A stretch of DNA of 64,000 nucleotides from Xylanibacter rodentium (GCF_013166575.1 NZ_JABKKE010000001.1:248001-312000), one strand, 5' to 3'. Positions 27,827 through 36,665 are shown, counted from the stretch's first letter. Notes: generated from the letters alone by a model not told the origin. Numbers and translations: made by a program.

Positions 27827-29215
27827 ATGGAAGAAAACAGAAATCTCGGAAGGGATAAACTTGACTTCGGCAACGGTAAAATAGGCAAACTGTTCCGGGC
27901 GTTGTTTTTCCCGACACTCGTGGCTATGATTTTCACATCCGCGCTGACAGTTATCGACGGTATATTTGTCGGTCACGGTGTCGGTGCCGACGGTCTGGCG
28001 GCTGTCAATATCGTGTCGCCGATATATATGGTGAGTACAGGCATCGGACTTATGTTCGGCATAGGGGCTTCGGTGATTGCCGGTATCAGAATGTCGGAGA
28101 ATAAACTCAAGGCTGCCCGAATAATAATGACGCAGGCATTTGTAGTGGGGTCTATAATAATGGCTCTTGTATGTGCGGTGTGCCTGCTGTTCTCAAAAAA
28201 GATAGTCTATCTTCTCGGCGCAAGCCCGCTGCTTGAAGCCAATGCAATCAAATATATGCTGTGGATGCTCCCCGGCATATTGTTCCTGTGCGTGCAGTAT
28301 GTGGGTATGATGCTTATACGACTTGACGGTTCACCAAAGTATGCGATGTGGATACAGGTTGTGGTGGCGGTGCTGAACATCGGACTTGACTGGTACTTTG
28401 TATTCCCCTTGCAGATGGGTACTATGGGGGCGGCTATGGCGACTTCAATATCATGTGTGGTAGGCGGGGCGATGGCTCTTATATATTTCCTCAAATTTCA
28501 TAACAAGTTGTATTTTTATCGATTGAAACTATCTACAACGTCAATGTTGCTGACCTTGCGCAATACGGGGTATATGATGAAAATCGGTTTTGCAACATTA
28601 TTGACGGAACTCGCCATGAGCGTCATGATGCTTACCGGAAATCACATGTTCCTGGCAATGCTTGGAGAAAGCGGAGTGGCGGCGTTTGCGGTGGTTTGCT
28701 ACCTGTTCCCCGTGGTGTTCTCGATAGGCAATGCCGTCGCGCAGTCGGCTCAGCCAATCATAAGCTACAACTACGGCTTCCACCAGATTGACCGCGTGCG
28801 TCAGGCATTGAAGATGTCTTTGCAGACCGCTCTCATCTCCGGCTTCTTCATTACATTCTTCCTGATGTTCGGAGCCGACAAGATTGCCGGGCTGTTCCTT
28901 GACTCCGGTGACACGGCATATACTCTTGCCGCCAACGGACTTCCTTATTTCGCGGTGTGCGCGGCATTTTTCGCTGTAAACATAGCTTTCATAGGATATT
29001 ATCAAAGCATTGAAAAGGCGGTTGCGTCAACTGTATATACTCTTCTTAGAGGTGTGATATTCCTCGTGCCGTGTTTCCTTGTTTTGCCTCGCATCATAGG
29101 CGTACCCGGCTTATGGCTTGCCATACCCTCGGCAGAAATGCTGACCTGCGGTGTGATCATTATTGCCTATCTTGTAAACAGGCACAGAAATGACAGGTTA
29201 AGGCTCACAAATTAA
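27827..29215 (+). CDS. MATE-family multidrug efflux transporter
   Basis: A 462-residue inner-membrane exporter with about twelve hydrophobic helices in two homologous halves, coupling drug or metabolite export to Na+ or H+ entry. It starts near IGKLFRALFFPTLVAMIFTSA, and the second half includes GNAVAQSAQPIISYNYG, a conserved MATE segment. It lies divergent to the AraC regulator. The substrate cannot be told. Confidence 0.9.
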   Translation: MEENRNLGRDKLDFGNGKIGKLFRALFFPTLVAMIFTSALTVIDGIFVGHGVGADGLAAVNIVSPIYMVSTGIGLMFGIGASVIAGIRMSENKLKAARIIMTQAFVVGSIIMALVCAVCLLFSKKIVYLLGASPLLEANAIKYMLWMLPGILFLCVQYVGMMLIRLDGSPKYAMWIQVVVAVLNIGLDWYFVFPLQMGTMGAAMATSISCVVGGAMALIYFLKFHNKLYFYRLKLSTTSMLLTLRNTGYMMKIGFATLLTELAMSVMMLTGNHMFLAMLGESGVAAFAVVCYLFPVVFSIGNAVAQSAQPIISYNYGFHQIDRVRQALKMSLQTALISGFFITFFLMFGADKIAGLFLDSGDTAYTLAANGLPYFAVCAAFFAVNIAFIGYYQSIEKAVASTVYTLLRGVIFLVPCFLVLPRIIGVPGLWLAIPSAEMLTCGVIIIAYLVNRHRNDRLRLTN

Positions 29216-29225
29216 AATTCACAGT

Positions 29226-29405
29226 ATGAAAAATATATTGATACTTGAAAACGACCGTTATTGCGCCAACAAGCTAATCCGGAAATTAAAGGAAATAAAT
29301 CCTGATGCCCGGATATACGAACCTATAACGAGCGTAAAAAACGGGATAGTTTTTTTCACCGGACATACAGAACAGCGTCGTCTAAACGTGACAGGACGTC
29401 AGTAA
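29226..29405 (+). pseudogene. Fragment of a response regulator (receiver N-terminus)
   Basis: A 59-codon frame starting MKNILILENDRYCANKLIRK and continuing LKEINPDARIYEPITSV. This resembles the first 40 residues of LytTR-type response regulators (beta1, alpha1 and beta2 of the receiver). It ends before the phosphoacceptor aspartate and the output domain, and the last 20 residues do not match the family. It lies 11 bp after the MATE stop. It is probably the 5' remnant of a deleted gene; the decayed zone runs on into a tRNA-like sequence and repeat element A. Confidence 0.65.
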
Positions 29406-29467
29406 CACATACGCGTAATACCGGGCTCGGTTACTGAAAATGCAGGTTCGAATCCTGCCGCTGACGC
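29397..29467 (+). other. tRNA-like sequence with intact T arm and acceptor stem
   Basis: CGTCAGT at 29397-29403 can pair with GCTGACG at 29460-29466. GCAGG-TTCGAAT-CCTGC at 29442-29458 is a perfect T arm with the near-universal GGTTCGAATCC sequence. The stretch between is about four or more bases too short and folds into no normal D and anticodon arms; instead ACCG-GGCT-CGGT makes a small hairpin, and CAGTAAC at 29400-29406 can alternatively pair with GTTACTG at 29430-29436. I take it as a decayed tRNA or tRNA-mimic, not a working tRNA. Confidence 0.5.
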
Positions 29468-29603
29468 AGTATAAATATTATTACTGCCCGATAAAAACTG
29501 ACCGTAAGTATACGATATGTAAAAGTAATAGCAAAATATACACCATAAACAGTAATCCGATCTCAAATTACGGATTCCCGATTATTTTCTTTTGTCGTAT
29601 TTA

Positions 29604-29961
29604 TTCTTAATTTTCTGCACTTATTTTCTCTTGAAATAGAAATGCCGAAAGGCCCTTTCTGCTCTCCTAATCCACATTTTGAGCATGATTTTCATGCCTG
29701 AAAGGCCCTTCCACTCGCCGTAAGGGCCTTATTGCTCCGCCATAACGGCCGTTTGACCTTGCAACGGTGGCCTCGTTGCAAGGTCAAACGGCCGCTTTCG
29801 CAACCTCAAAGCGGCCTCTCTGCTTTTCTTACATGGGCCCGCGACAATCCATCACACGTAACATATTGATTATCAACGCATCCTATTTTAACCGAAAATT
29901 CGCGTATTTCGGCCCGTTATGCACAAACGGCGGTTTCGTGACGGCCGACGAAGTGTTTTGT
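29604..29961 (+). repeat. Dispersed non-coding element, copy A (358 bp)
   Basis: Alignable over its whole length with 62485-62843 in the same orientation. Shared blocks include TTCTTAATTTTC at the left end, GCCGTAAGGGCCTT, TCTCTCTGCTTT then TACATGG, and a right end of 24 identical bases at 29938-29961. The middle is an array of GGCC-centred palindromes with cores at 29704, 29725, 29747, 29769, 29790 and 29813, a spacing of 21 to 23 bp. The frame at 29767-29973 inside it is not conserved in copy B and is probably not a gene. No transposase or terminal inverted repeat is seen. Confidence 0.8.
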
Positions 29962-30034
29962 CAAGAAGATTGATGACACAAAAGACTATACAGGTCGTTT
30001 TGACATAACTCCTATACTCGCATCACAAAAGAAA

Positions 30035-30077
30035 TAAAGCGTAACGAACAATGTTTCTATCGTTTCGTTACGCTTTA
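30035..30077 (-). terminator. Terminator of the TRIC operon
   Basis: A perfect 14-bp stem, 30035-30048 with 30064-30077, is followed on the minus strand by the T-rich stretch TTTATTTCTTTT. It lies 64 bp beyond the stop at 30141. Confidence 0.8.
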
Positions 30078-30140
30078 GTATTATTTGCCATTATGAGGCA
30101 GTGTCAAAACATATCTCTGAAATATATAGCCGTATCTCTT

Positions 30141-30776
30141 CTAAGCATTACCACTGTCTTTAAGCAACGGCAGCGATATCTTATAGCGCACAGCCAAGAA
30201 GCGTATGATGCACGTTACAAAGAAACTTGCCGTGACAGTGATTTCAATCGGCATGCTCATTTCGCGCAACAGCCAATAGGTAAGACCGCCGAACACGCAC
30301 GCTATGGCATAAATCTCCTTGCGGAATATCACCGGCTCGTTGTTGAGCAACACGTCGCGTATCACTCCTCCGGCCGCTCCCGTGATGCACCCCATTATTA
30401 TAGCCACCCAAAACGGCTGTCCGCAAGCCAGACTCTTCTGTATTCCGGCAATGGTGAAAAGGGCCAAACCTAATGTATCGAATACGAGCCAGGCATTGCT
30501 GAGATACTCCATATACTTGGCAAACACTATGACTACCACCAGTGCAAAAGCGGTACATATCATATAGATGGGGTTAGTCATCCAAAACGGAGTGACGCCA
30601 AGCATCACATCACGTATTGTTCCTCCACCGATGGCAACGGCTATGCCACAGACATAACCGCCAAACCAATCGAAATGCTTTGCAGCGGCATGGCGTATGC
30701 CCGATATGGCAAACGCGAACGTCCCGAGAAGCTCGATAAACCGCAGTACGGGAACAGATGTTATGTTCTCTTCCAT
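30141..30776 (-). CDS. TRIC-type cation channel family protein (UPF0126)
   Basis: A 211-residue, seven-helix membrane protein of the UPF0126/YadS family, bacterial relatives of trimeric intracellular cation channels. Two internal repeats each hold a Gly-rich kinked helix followed by RDV: GIAVAIGGGTIRDV and ITGAAGGVIRDV. Bacterial TRIC proteins conduct K+; a transport role for other small solutes has also been suggested for the family. It lies 43 bp after the dehydrogenase stop, probably in the rarA-dehydrogenase-TRIC operon. Confidence 0.9.
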   Translation of the reverse strand: MEENITSVPVLRFIELLGTFAFAISGIRHAAAKHFDWFGGYVCGIAVAIGGGTIRDVMLGVTPFWMTNPIYMICTAFALVVVIVFAKYMEYLSNAWLVFDTLGLALFTIAGIQKSLACGQPFWVAIIMGCITGAAGGVIRDVLLNNEPVIFRKEIYAIACVFGGLTYWLLREMSMPIEITVTASFFVTCIIRFLAVRYKISLPLLKDSGNA

Positions 30777-30819
30777 ACCTTAATACTTATAGACCAAGCA
30801 TATCTTTAATTCTACAATC

Positions 30820-31788
30820 TCACCGGTTCACCACATTGACTGGGTGACCGGCGGCAAATGCCCGCACATTATCCACAGCCACACTCATAAGGCGCACACG
30901 GGCCTCGCGGGTGGCCCAGGCTATGTGTGGCGTGACAAACGCATTGGGAGCCGACAGCAACGGATTGTCGGCTGCGGGCGGTTCATCGCACATCACATCG
31001 GCGCCATAGCCTCCCAGACGGCCGTCGGCAAGGGCATAGGCCACGGCCTTTTCGTCTATCAGGGGGCCGCGGGCCGTATTGACAAGCAGTGCGCCCGGTT
31101 TCATCCTTGCTATGGTGTCGCTATTGATGATAGCGCGTGTATCGGCGGTCAGCGGACAGTGAAGAGTGAGCACATCACTTGCTCCTAACAGTCCGTCGAA
31201 TGTTGTCTTCTGTATTCCCGCAGGAAGCACTGACGATGCCTTGCTCGTAAAGGCAAACACATCCATGCCGAAGGCCATTGCCACACGGGCCACCTTCATG
31301 CCTATGCTGCCCAGGCCGTAGATGCCGATGGTCTTGCCCGACAGTTCGGTGAGCGGCGTGTTCCAGTAACAGAAATCCTCGCTGCGGCTCCATTGCCCCG
31401 TCCGGTTCTGTCCGGCATAATGCCCTATGCGGTTGGTCATGTTGAGAATATGTGCAAACGTCATCTGCACTACACTGTCTGTGCTATAGGCCGGCACATT
31501 GGTTACAACGATGTCCAGTGCACGGGCAGCAGCGATGTCTACCACGTTGTATCCTGTGGCCAACACACCGATATACTTCAACCGTGGCAGGCTGTTCATT
31601 ATGGCAGCATCAAGCACCACCTTGTTGGTAAGAATGGCATCAGCCTCGACACAGCGTTCAATCACCTCGTCTGCCGAGGTGCGCGGATATACAGTCAGCT
31701 CACCCTCCTGATTAAGTCCGTGCCATGACAAATCGCCGGGATTCAGGCTGTATCCGTCCAATACGACAATATTCATTCTATCTGTCAT
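30820..31788 (-). CDS. D-2-hydroxyacid dehydrogenase (hydroxypyruvate reductase-like)
   Basis: A 322-residue NAD-dependent dehydrogenase. The Rossmann motif is GIYGLGSIGMKVARV; the catalytic Arg lies in LLVNTARGPLIDE, the Glu region near DVMCDEPP and the His in TPHIAWATREAR. Sequence is closest to the glycerate dehydrogenase/hydroxypyruvate reductase branch, but the substrate is uncertain. It starts 45 bp after the rarA stop on the same strand. A start five codons later (MNIVVLDGYSL) is equally plausible. Confidence 0.87.
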   Translation of the reverse strand: MTDRMNIVVLDGYSLNPGDLSWHGLNQEGELTVYPRTSADEVIERCVEADAILTNKVVLDAAIMNSLPRLKYIGVLATGYNVVDIAAARALDIVVTNVPAYSTDSVVQMTFAHILNMTNRIGHYAGQNRTGQWSRSEDFCYWNTPLTELSGKTIGIYGLGSIGMKVARVAMAFGMDVFAFTSKASSVLPAGIQKTTFDGLLGASDVLTLHCPLTADTRAIINSDTIARMKPGALLVNTARGPLIDEKAVAYALADGRLGGYGADVMCDEPPAADNPLLSAPNAFVTPHIAWATREARVRLMSVAVDNVRAFAAGHPVNVVNR

Positions 31789-31833
31789 TTATATACATTT
31801 ACGTTTCTTATCGTTTCTCTCAACCGCGCCTTG

Positions 31834-33111
31834 TCATTTCTCAAACCGCGAGCCCCAACATTCCATCATACGCTGATGGAGTTTGTGCTCAGACGGATTG
31901 TCCTGACAATGCCACAGGCGTTCACCGGTCAAAGAATCCGGCATATACTGCTGAGGTGTAAAGTGCCCGGGATAGTCATGAGGATATTTATATCCGTCGC
32001 TGTATCCCAAATCTTTCATCAGTTTGGTAGGAGCATTTCTTATCGGCAGCGGAACCGGCTGATTGCCGGTTCGTCTGACAAGTTCAAGAGCAGTATCAAT
32101 AGCAAGATACGCCGAATTGCTTTTAGGACTCGCAGCCAGATATACAGTGGCCTCAGCAAGGGGAATACGTCCTTCCGGCCATCCTATCTTAGCCACTGCA
32201 TCAAAAGCGGCATTGGCCAGCAAAAGAGCATTGGGATTTGCCAAACCGATATCTTCTGAAGCACTTATCACCAACCGGCGGGCGATAAACTTAGGGTCTT
32301 CCCCACCCTCTATCATTCTGGCAAGCCAATAGACGGCAGCATCCGGATCGCTGCCTCGTATGCTCTTTATGAAAGCAGAGATTATATCGTAGTGCATTTC
32401 ACCATCCTTATCATAAGCGAGCGGATTCTGCTGAAGCTGTCTGACAACAATGTCATCTGTAATGACTACTTCATCTTCAACAGGAAACGATTCTACCACA
32501 AGTTCAAGCATATTAAGCAACTTGCGGGCGTCGCCACCGCTATAACGCAACAGGGCACCGGTCTCCTGCAACTTCACATTACGCTCGCGAAAAATAATAT
32601 CCTCTGACAACGCTCTGTCGAGCAATTCCGTCAGGTCATCCTTTTCAAGAGACTTCAAGACATAAATCTGACAACGCGACAACAACGGGCGTATGACCTC
32701 GAACGACGGGTTCTCTGTCGTGGCTCCTATCAGCGTCACCGTGCCTTTCTCCACAGCTCCAAGAAGTGAATCTTGCTGCGATTTACTGAAACGGTGTATC
32801 TCATCGATAAAGAGTATCGGTGAGGCTTCGTTGAAAAAACGGCTGCGACCTGCTTTGTCGATAACGTCTCTTACATCTTTTACACCACTTGTAACGGCAC
32901 TGAGTGTATAAAAAGGAGTTTCCAGTTTATTGGCTATAATCTGAGCCAAAGTTGTCTTGCCGACACCTGGAGGCCCCCAAAGAATAAACGACGAAATATG
33001 TCCGGCCTCTATCATACGACGCAGGACAGCTCCTTCACCCACAAGATGCTTCTGCCCGATATAGTCATCAAGCGTGCGAGGGCGTAATCTTTCAGCTAAT
33101 GGTTGTGACAT
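31834..33111 (-). CDS. rarA: Replication-associated recombination protein RarA
   Basis: A 425-residue AAA+ ATPase (MgsA/WRNIP1 family) acting at stalled replication forks. SQPLAERLRPRTLDDYIGQ is the N-terminal signature, then Walker [11 protein letters not shown], Walker B ILFIDEIHRF, sensor 1 GATTENPSF and the C-terminal tetramerisation domain ending near the segment SDGYKYPHDYPGHF. The start at 33111 (MSQPLAE) is chosen because the -7 box at 33121-33128 sits immediately upstream and excludes the longer frame. Confidence 0.94.
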   Translation of the reverse strand: MSQPLAERLRPRTLDDYIGQKHLVGEGAVLRRMIEAGHISSFILWGPPGVGKTTLAQIIANKLETPFYTLSAVTSGVKDVRDVIDKAGRSRFFNEASPILFIDEIHRFSKSQQDSLLGAVEKGTVTLIGATTENPSFEVIRPLLSRCQIYVLKSLEKDDLTELLDRALSEDIIFRERNVKLQETGALLRYSGGDARKLLNMLELVVESFPVEDEVVITDDIVVRQLQQNPLAYDKDGEMHYDIISAFIKSIRGSDPDAAVYWLARMIEGGEDPKFIARRLVISASEDIGLANPNALLLANAAFDAVAKIGWPEGRIPLAEATVYLAASPKSNSAYLAIDTALELVRRTGNQPVPLPIRNAPTKLMKDLGYSDGYKYPHDYPGHFTPQQYMPDSLTGERLWHCQDNPSEHKLHQRMMECWGSRFEK

Positions 33112-33120
33112 AACTGACTG

Positions 33121-33128
33121 CAAAGGTA
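33121..33128 (-). promoter_or_regulatory. -7 box TACCTTTG of rarA
   Basis: Reads TACCTTTG on the minus strand, nine bases upstream of the ATG at 33111, so the mRNA would have almost no leader. Confidence 0.6.
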
Positions 33129-33261
33129 GTGCAAACCGTCAGAAGAACATTAATCCCTGTTGCTTTTTTGGAGAAATTAACATAAAAACTACATATAAAA
33201 AAAAGAAAACATATACATTTGCAAACAAAAAAACAAGAAACAACAAACATAAAAAAGAACG

Positions 33262-34053
33262 ATGAAAGAAACAACATTAAAAAAAGCACTCACACTGAAA
33301 ACCTTAACGAAAAACAACGTTTGGGACTTACAGGAAAACGATATCTTCCGAATGATGGATGGGGCAGATAAAGACTCTGACATCAAGGATTGCATACGGA
33401 GGTATGTAGATATGATCAGAAGTGCTTTTATGATAGAGGAACTAAAAGACGATTCAGCGATAATAAAAGGGAAATATGAAAAACAAGGGTATAAGATAGG
33501 CAACGTCAGAACTGATGATGGCACAAAAGTGGTATGGGCCGTCAAAAAACGCCCGATCGTAAGAGTAACCGACCTTACATACGAAAACATACACCACATA
33601 TCCGCAGCAAAACTCATCGAAGTTTTGGAACGTAACTTCGGAGGAGGATGGGATTCTCTGTCACAAAGCATTCAGGACATAATCGAAAGCGGATTTGATA
33701 TCTCTACCACCACGCTGCCCAAAGACCGCCTGCATAAGCCGGGGGGAATGTATGAGAAAAAAGTTGCAGACGGATATGAAGTGCTGGAAGTGGTCAAGGG
33801 AACTTGGGTTGAAGCCATCTTTGCAAAAGTCAAGCCGGAAACAGAAAAACCACGCCTGAAACTACAGACACGTGATGAGGACGAGATTCCTGAAGACACA
33901 TACAACAAGCCCGAAGAAGACGACGAGCCTGATGAACCCACAGAGTTTGATGATGAGAATATTACGGAAGACAACTACCGTACAACATTTGAAATAAGCT
34001 CTGATTCTGACGAAGAAGCGGAAAACATATCAGACTTCGACGGTGACGAATAA
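33262..34053 (+). CDS. Uncharacterised protein with acidic C-terminal tail
   Basis: A 263-residue protein I do not recognise. Residues 1-175 are mixed and look globular, with KVVWAVKKRPIVRVTDL, NIHHISAAKLIEVLERN and FGGGWDSLSQSIQDIIESGF as the most structured parts. From about 200 on it is a strongly acidic tail of Asp, Glu, Pro and Ser. There is no signal peptide, membrane helix or cysteine cluster. It is transcribed away from rarA and ends before a hairpin terminator, so it is a single-gene unit. The layout recalls RNA polymerase delta-type proteins, but the sequence gives no support for that. Confidence 0.7.
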   Translation: MKETTLKKALTLKTLTKNNVWDLQENDIFRMMDGADKDSDIKDCIRRYVDMIRSAFMIEELKDDSAIIKGKYEKQGYKIGNVRTDDGTKVVWAVKKRPIVRVTDLTYENIHHISAAKLIEVLERNFGGGWDSLSQSIQDIIESGFDISTTTLPKDRLHKPGGMYEKKVADGYEVLEVVKGTWVEAIFAKVKPETEKPRLKLQTRDEDEIPEDTYNKPEEDDEPDEPTEFDDENITEDNYRTTFEISSDSDEEAENISDFDGDE

Positions 34054-34081
34054 AGCAAGTACGTCAATATCTCATAATCTC

Positions 34082-34153
34082 AAGGAGAGTGTGTCATTAT
34101 TATAGAGAAGCTCACAAATTATGAACATCCCTAATGACACGCTCTCCTTTTTG
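34082..34153 (+). terminator. Terminator after the acidic-tail gene
   Basis: AAGGAGAGTGTGTCATT near 34082 pairs with AATGACACGCTCTCCTT near 34133-34149, with a loop of about 34 bases and then TTTTT. Confidence 0.75.
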
Positions 34154-34192
34154 TCTTGAATCAATTAAACCTAACTTTAAAACAACAAAACA

Positions 34193-36394
34193 ATGAACAT
34201 CCCATCAGCTTTTTGGTTAGTTCCGGTTGCCTCTGTGGCAGCTTTAGGAATGGCTTGGTTCTTTTTCCGTCAGATGATGCACGAAGAAGAAGGTACTCCA
34301 CGCATGAAGGAAATAGCGGGCCACGTGCGACGCGGTGCCATGGCTTATCTAAAACAACAATACAAAGTCGTAGGCGCGGTTTTTGTTATTCTCGCTCTTG
34401 TATTCGCATTCATGGCTTATGTCCTGCATGTACAGAACCCATGGGTGCCGTTTGCATTTCTCACCGGCGGACTGTTTTCCGGTCTTGCCGGATTTTTCGG
34501 TATGAAGACAGCCACATACGCATCTGCACGTACGGCCAACGCTGCACGACAAGGTCTGAACAAAGGACTGAAAATAGCATTTCGCAGCGGAGCCGTCATG
34601 GGACTTGTGGTTGTAGGCCTTGGTCTGCTTGACATTGCCATTTGGTTCCTTGTACTGAGCTATTTCTATAATGGCGACAGCATGGCTCTCGTTACAATAA
34701 CAACAACTATGCTCACATTCGGTATGGGTGCTTCAACACAAGCATTGTTCGCACGTGTAGGCGGCGGCATATATACCAAAGCTGCCGACGTTGGAGCCGA
34801 CCTCGTAGGAAAAGTCGAGGCCAATATCCCTGAAGACGATCCGAGAAACCCCGCAACAATAGCCGACAACGTCGGTGACAATGTAGGCGATGTGGCGGGC
34901 ATGGGTGCCGACCTGTACGAAAGCTATTGCGGAAGTATACTCAGTACCGCAGCTCTCGGAGCCACGGCATTCGCTCTCAACGGCGAAATGCAGCTTAAAG
35001 CGGTCATCGCCCCAATGATTATCGCATCTGTAGGCATATTCCTTTCACTGCTTGGTATATTCCTTGTACGAACAAAGGAAGGAGCCACAATGAAAGACCT
35101 GCTCCATTCTCTCGGACTCGGAACAAATGTTTCAGCCATACTGATAGCCATTGCCTCATTCATCATACTTTATATGCTTCAACTTGACAACTGGCTCGGC
35201 ATGTCATTCTCTGTAGTAACCGGTCTGCTTGCAGGAGTAATAATAGGACAGGGCACCGAATACTACACAAGTCACACATACAAACCTACACAGAGTATTG
35301 CCGAATCGTCACAGACCGGGGCTGCAACTGTCATCATAAAAGGTATCGGTACCGGCATGATTTCAACAATGATTCCGGTAATAACCATATCTGTAGCCAT
35401 AATTATGAGTTATCTCTGTGCCAATCATTTCGACCTGTCAATGAATGCCGAAAGCATATCAAAAGGTCTCTATGGCATTGGCATAGCAGCGGTAGGTATG
35501 CTCTCTACACTTGGAATTACATTGGCAACAGATGCCTATGGGCCCATCGCAGATAATGCCGGAGGTAATGCCGAAATGAGCGAACTCGGTGAAGAGGTGC
35601 GTCACCGTACTGACGCACTCGACGCATTGGGCAATACGACAGCCGCTACAGGAAAAGGATTTGCCATCGGAAGCGCGGCACTGACAGCTCTTGCACTGCT
35701 TGCATCATACGTAGAAGAGATAAAGATTGCCATGATACGTGCTGCAGACGAAGGAAAGATATTCGTAGACAATCTGGGCGAAACATTCAATCCTGCCACC
35801 GCCAACATGATAGACTATATGAACTTCTTCCAAGTAAACCTGATGAATCCAAAAGTACTTGTCGGAGCATTCATCGGCGGTATGTCAGCATTCCTTTTCT
35901 GCGGATTGACAATGGGAGCTGTAGGACGTGCAGCACAGACGATGGTTGAAGAAGTACGCCGCCAGTTCCGCGAAATAAAAGGAATACTCGAAGGCAAAGC
36001 CACTCCCGACTACGGGCGTTGCGTGGAGATAAGCACAAGGTCAGCCCAACGTGAAATGATATTCCCGAGTCTGCTTGCCATTATCATTCCCATCGCTGTA
36101 GGAATAATCCTTGGAGTAGCTGGAGTTATGGGACTGCTCGTCGGCGGACTTACAGCCGGGTTTACACTTGCCGTTTTCATGGCCAATGCCGGAGGTGCAT
36201 GGGACAATGCCAAGAAGATGGTAGAGGAAGGAAACTTCGGAGGCAAAGGTTCCGACTGCCATAAAGCAACAATTGTCGGTGACACAGTAGGAGACCCGTT
36301 TAAAGACACCTCCGGTCCATCACTCAACATTTTGATTAAATTAATGTCGATGGTAAGCATTGTCATGGCCGGGCTTACCATTGCATTTATTTAA
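34193..36394 (+). CDS. hppA: Membrane-bound cation-translocating pyrophosphatase
   Basis: A 733-residue integral membrane pyrophosphatase with about 16 helices that couples PPi hydrolysis to export of H+ and/or Na+. The substrate motif DVGADLVGKVE, the segment DDPRNPATIADNVGDNVGD and C-terminal GDTVGDPFKDTSGPS hold the Asp residues binding Mg-PPi. GNTTAATGKG has Ala at the position that is Lys in K+-independent enzymes, so this is the K+-dependent type. Members of this type in Bacteroides can pump both Na+ and H+; which ion is pumped here cannot be read safely. It has its own terminator. Confidence 0.93.
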   Translation: MNIPSAFWLVPVASVAALGMAWFFFRQMMHEEEGTPRMKEIAGHVRRGAMAYLKQQYKVVGAVFVILALVFAFMAYVLHVQNPWVPFAFLTGGLFSGLAGFFGMKTATYASARTANAARQGLNKGLKIAFRSGAVMGLVVVGLGLLDIAIWFLVLSYFYNGDSMALVTITTTMLTFGMGASTQALFARVGGGIYTKAADVGADLVGKVEANIPEDDPRNPATIADNVGDNVGDVAGMGADLYESYCGSILSTAALGATAFALNGEMQLKAVIAPMIIASVGIFLSLLGIFLVRTKEGATMKDLLHSLGLGTNVSAILIAIASFIILYMLQLDNWLGMSFSVVTGLLAGVIIGQGTEYYTSHTYKPTQSIAESSQTGAATVIIKGIGTGMISTMIPVITISVAIIMSYLCANHFDLSMNAESISKGLYGIGIAAVGMLSTLGITLATDAYGPIADNAGGNAEMSELGEEVRHRTDALDALGNTTAATGKGFAIGSAALTALALLASYVEEIKIAMIRAADEGKIFVDNLGETFNPATANMIDYMNFFQVNLMNPKVLVGAFIGGMSAFLFCGLTMGAVGRAAQTMVEEVRRQFREIKGILEGKATPDYGRCVEISTRSAQREMIFPSLLAIIIPIAVGIILGVAGVMGLLVGGLTAGFTLAVFMANAGGAWDNAKKMVEEGNFGGKGSDCHKATIVGDTVGDPFKDTSGPSLNILIKLMSMVSIVMAGLTIAFI

Positions 36395-36444
36395 CACGCA
36401 TCCTATAGGTTAACATAAAAATCTTTGCACGCCCAAAACAATAT

Positions 36445-36473
36445 CAGGAGGCTGTGTCTGACACAGCCTCCTG
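36445..36473. terminator. Bidirectional terminator after hppA
   Basis: CAGGAGGCTGTGTC and GACACAGCCTCCTG pair perfectly around one base (14-bp stem). It lies between hppA on the plus strand and the small minus-strand gene ending at 36522. Confidence 0.8.
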
Positions 36474-36521
36474 TTTGTAACTTGTTATGTCATCCGAAAT
36501 ACCTTTTATTCAAAAATACTT

Positions 36522-36665
36522 TTAAAGAACTTCTTCTCTGACCTTATATCTTGTATCATAAGTATTTGCGCTCATTGACTTTGGCAAATGCTTTCTCTTT
36601 TTCAAATAAGCCTGCTTGCGGATTTCATATTTCTCCAGACTGTTCTCTATATAATTATCAGCCAT
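36522..36665 (-). CDS. Small 47-residue conserved-type protein
   Basis: A short gene encoding 47 residues, starting MADNYIENSLEKYEIRKQAY and ending DTRYKVREEVL. It is highly charged, rich in Lys, Glu, Arg and Tyr, and predicted helical. Short proteins starting MADNYLE/IE are recurrent in Bacteroidales genomes; no function is known to me. It starts 12 bp after the DUF4270 stop on the same strand, so it is the last gene of that operon. Confidence 0.7.
   Translation of the reverse strand: MADNYIENSLEKYEIRKQAYLKKRKHLPKSMSANTYDTRYKVREEVL

Noticed and set aside
29397..29467. A functional tRNA gene
   Set aside because: Only the acceptor and T arms fold properly; D arm and anticodon arm are missing or too short, so it is reported only as tRNA-like.
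29767..29973. A 68-residue frame inside element A, with a similar-looking one in element B
   Set aside because: The reading frame is not kept between the copies; similarity is at DNA level and moves between frames (the FVTADEVFC end appears in a different frame in copy B).
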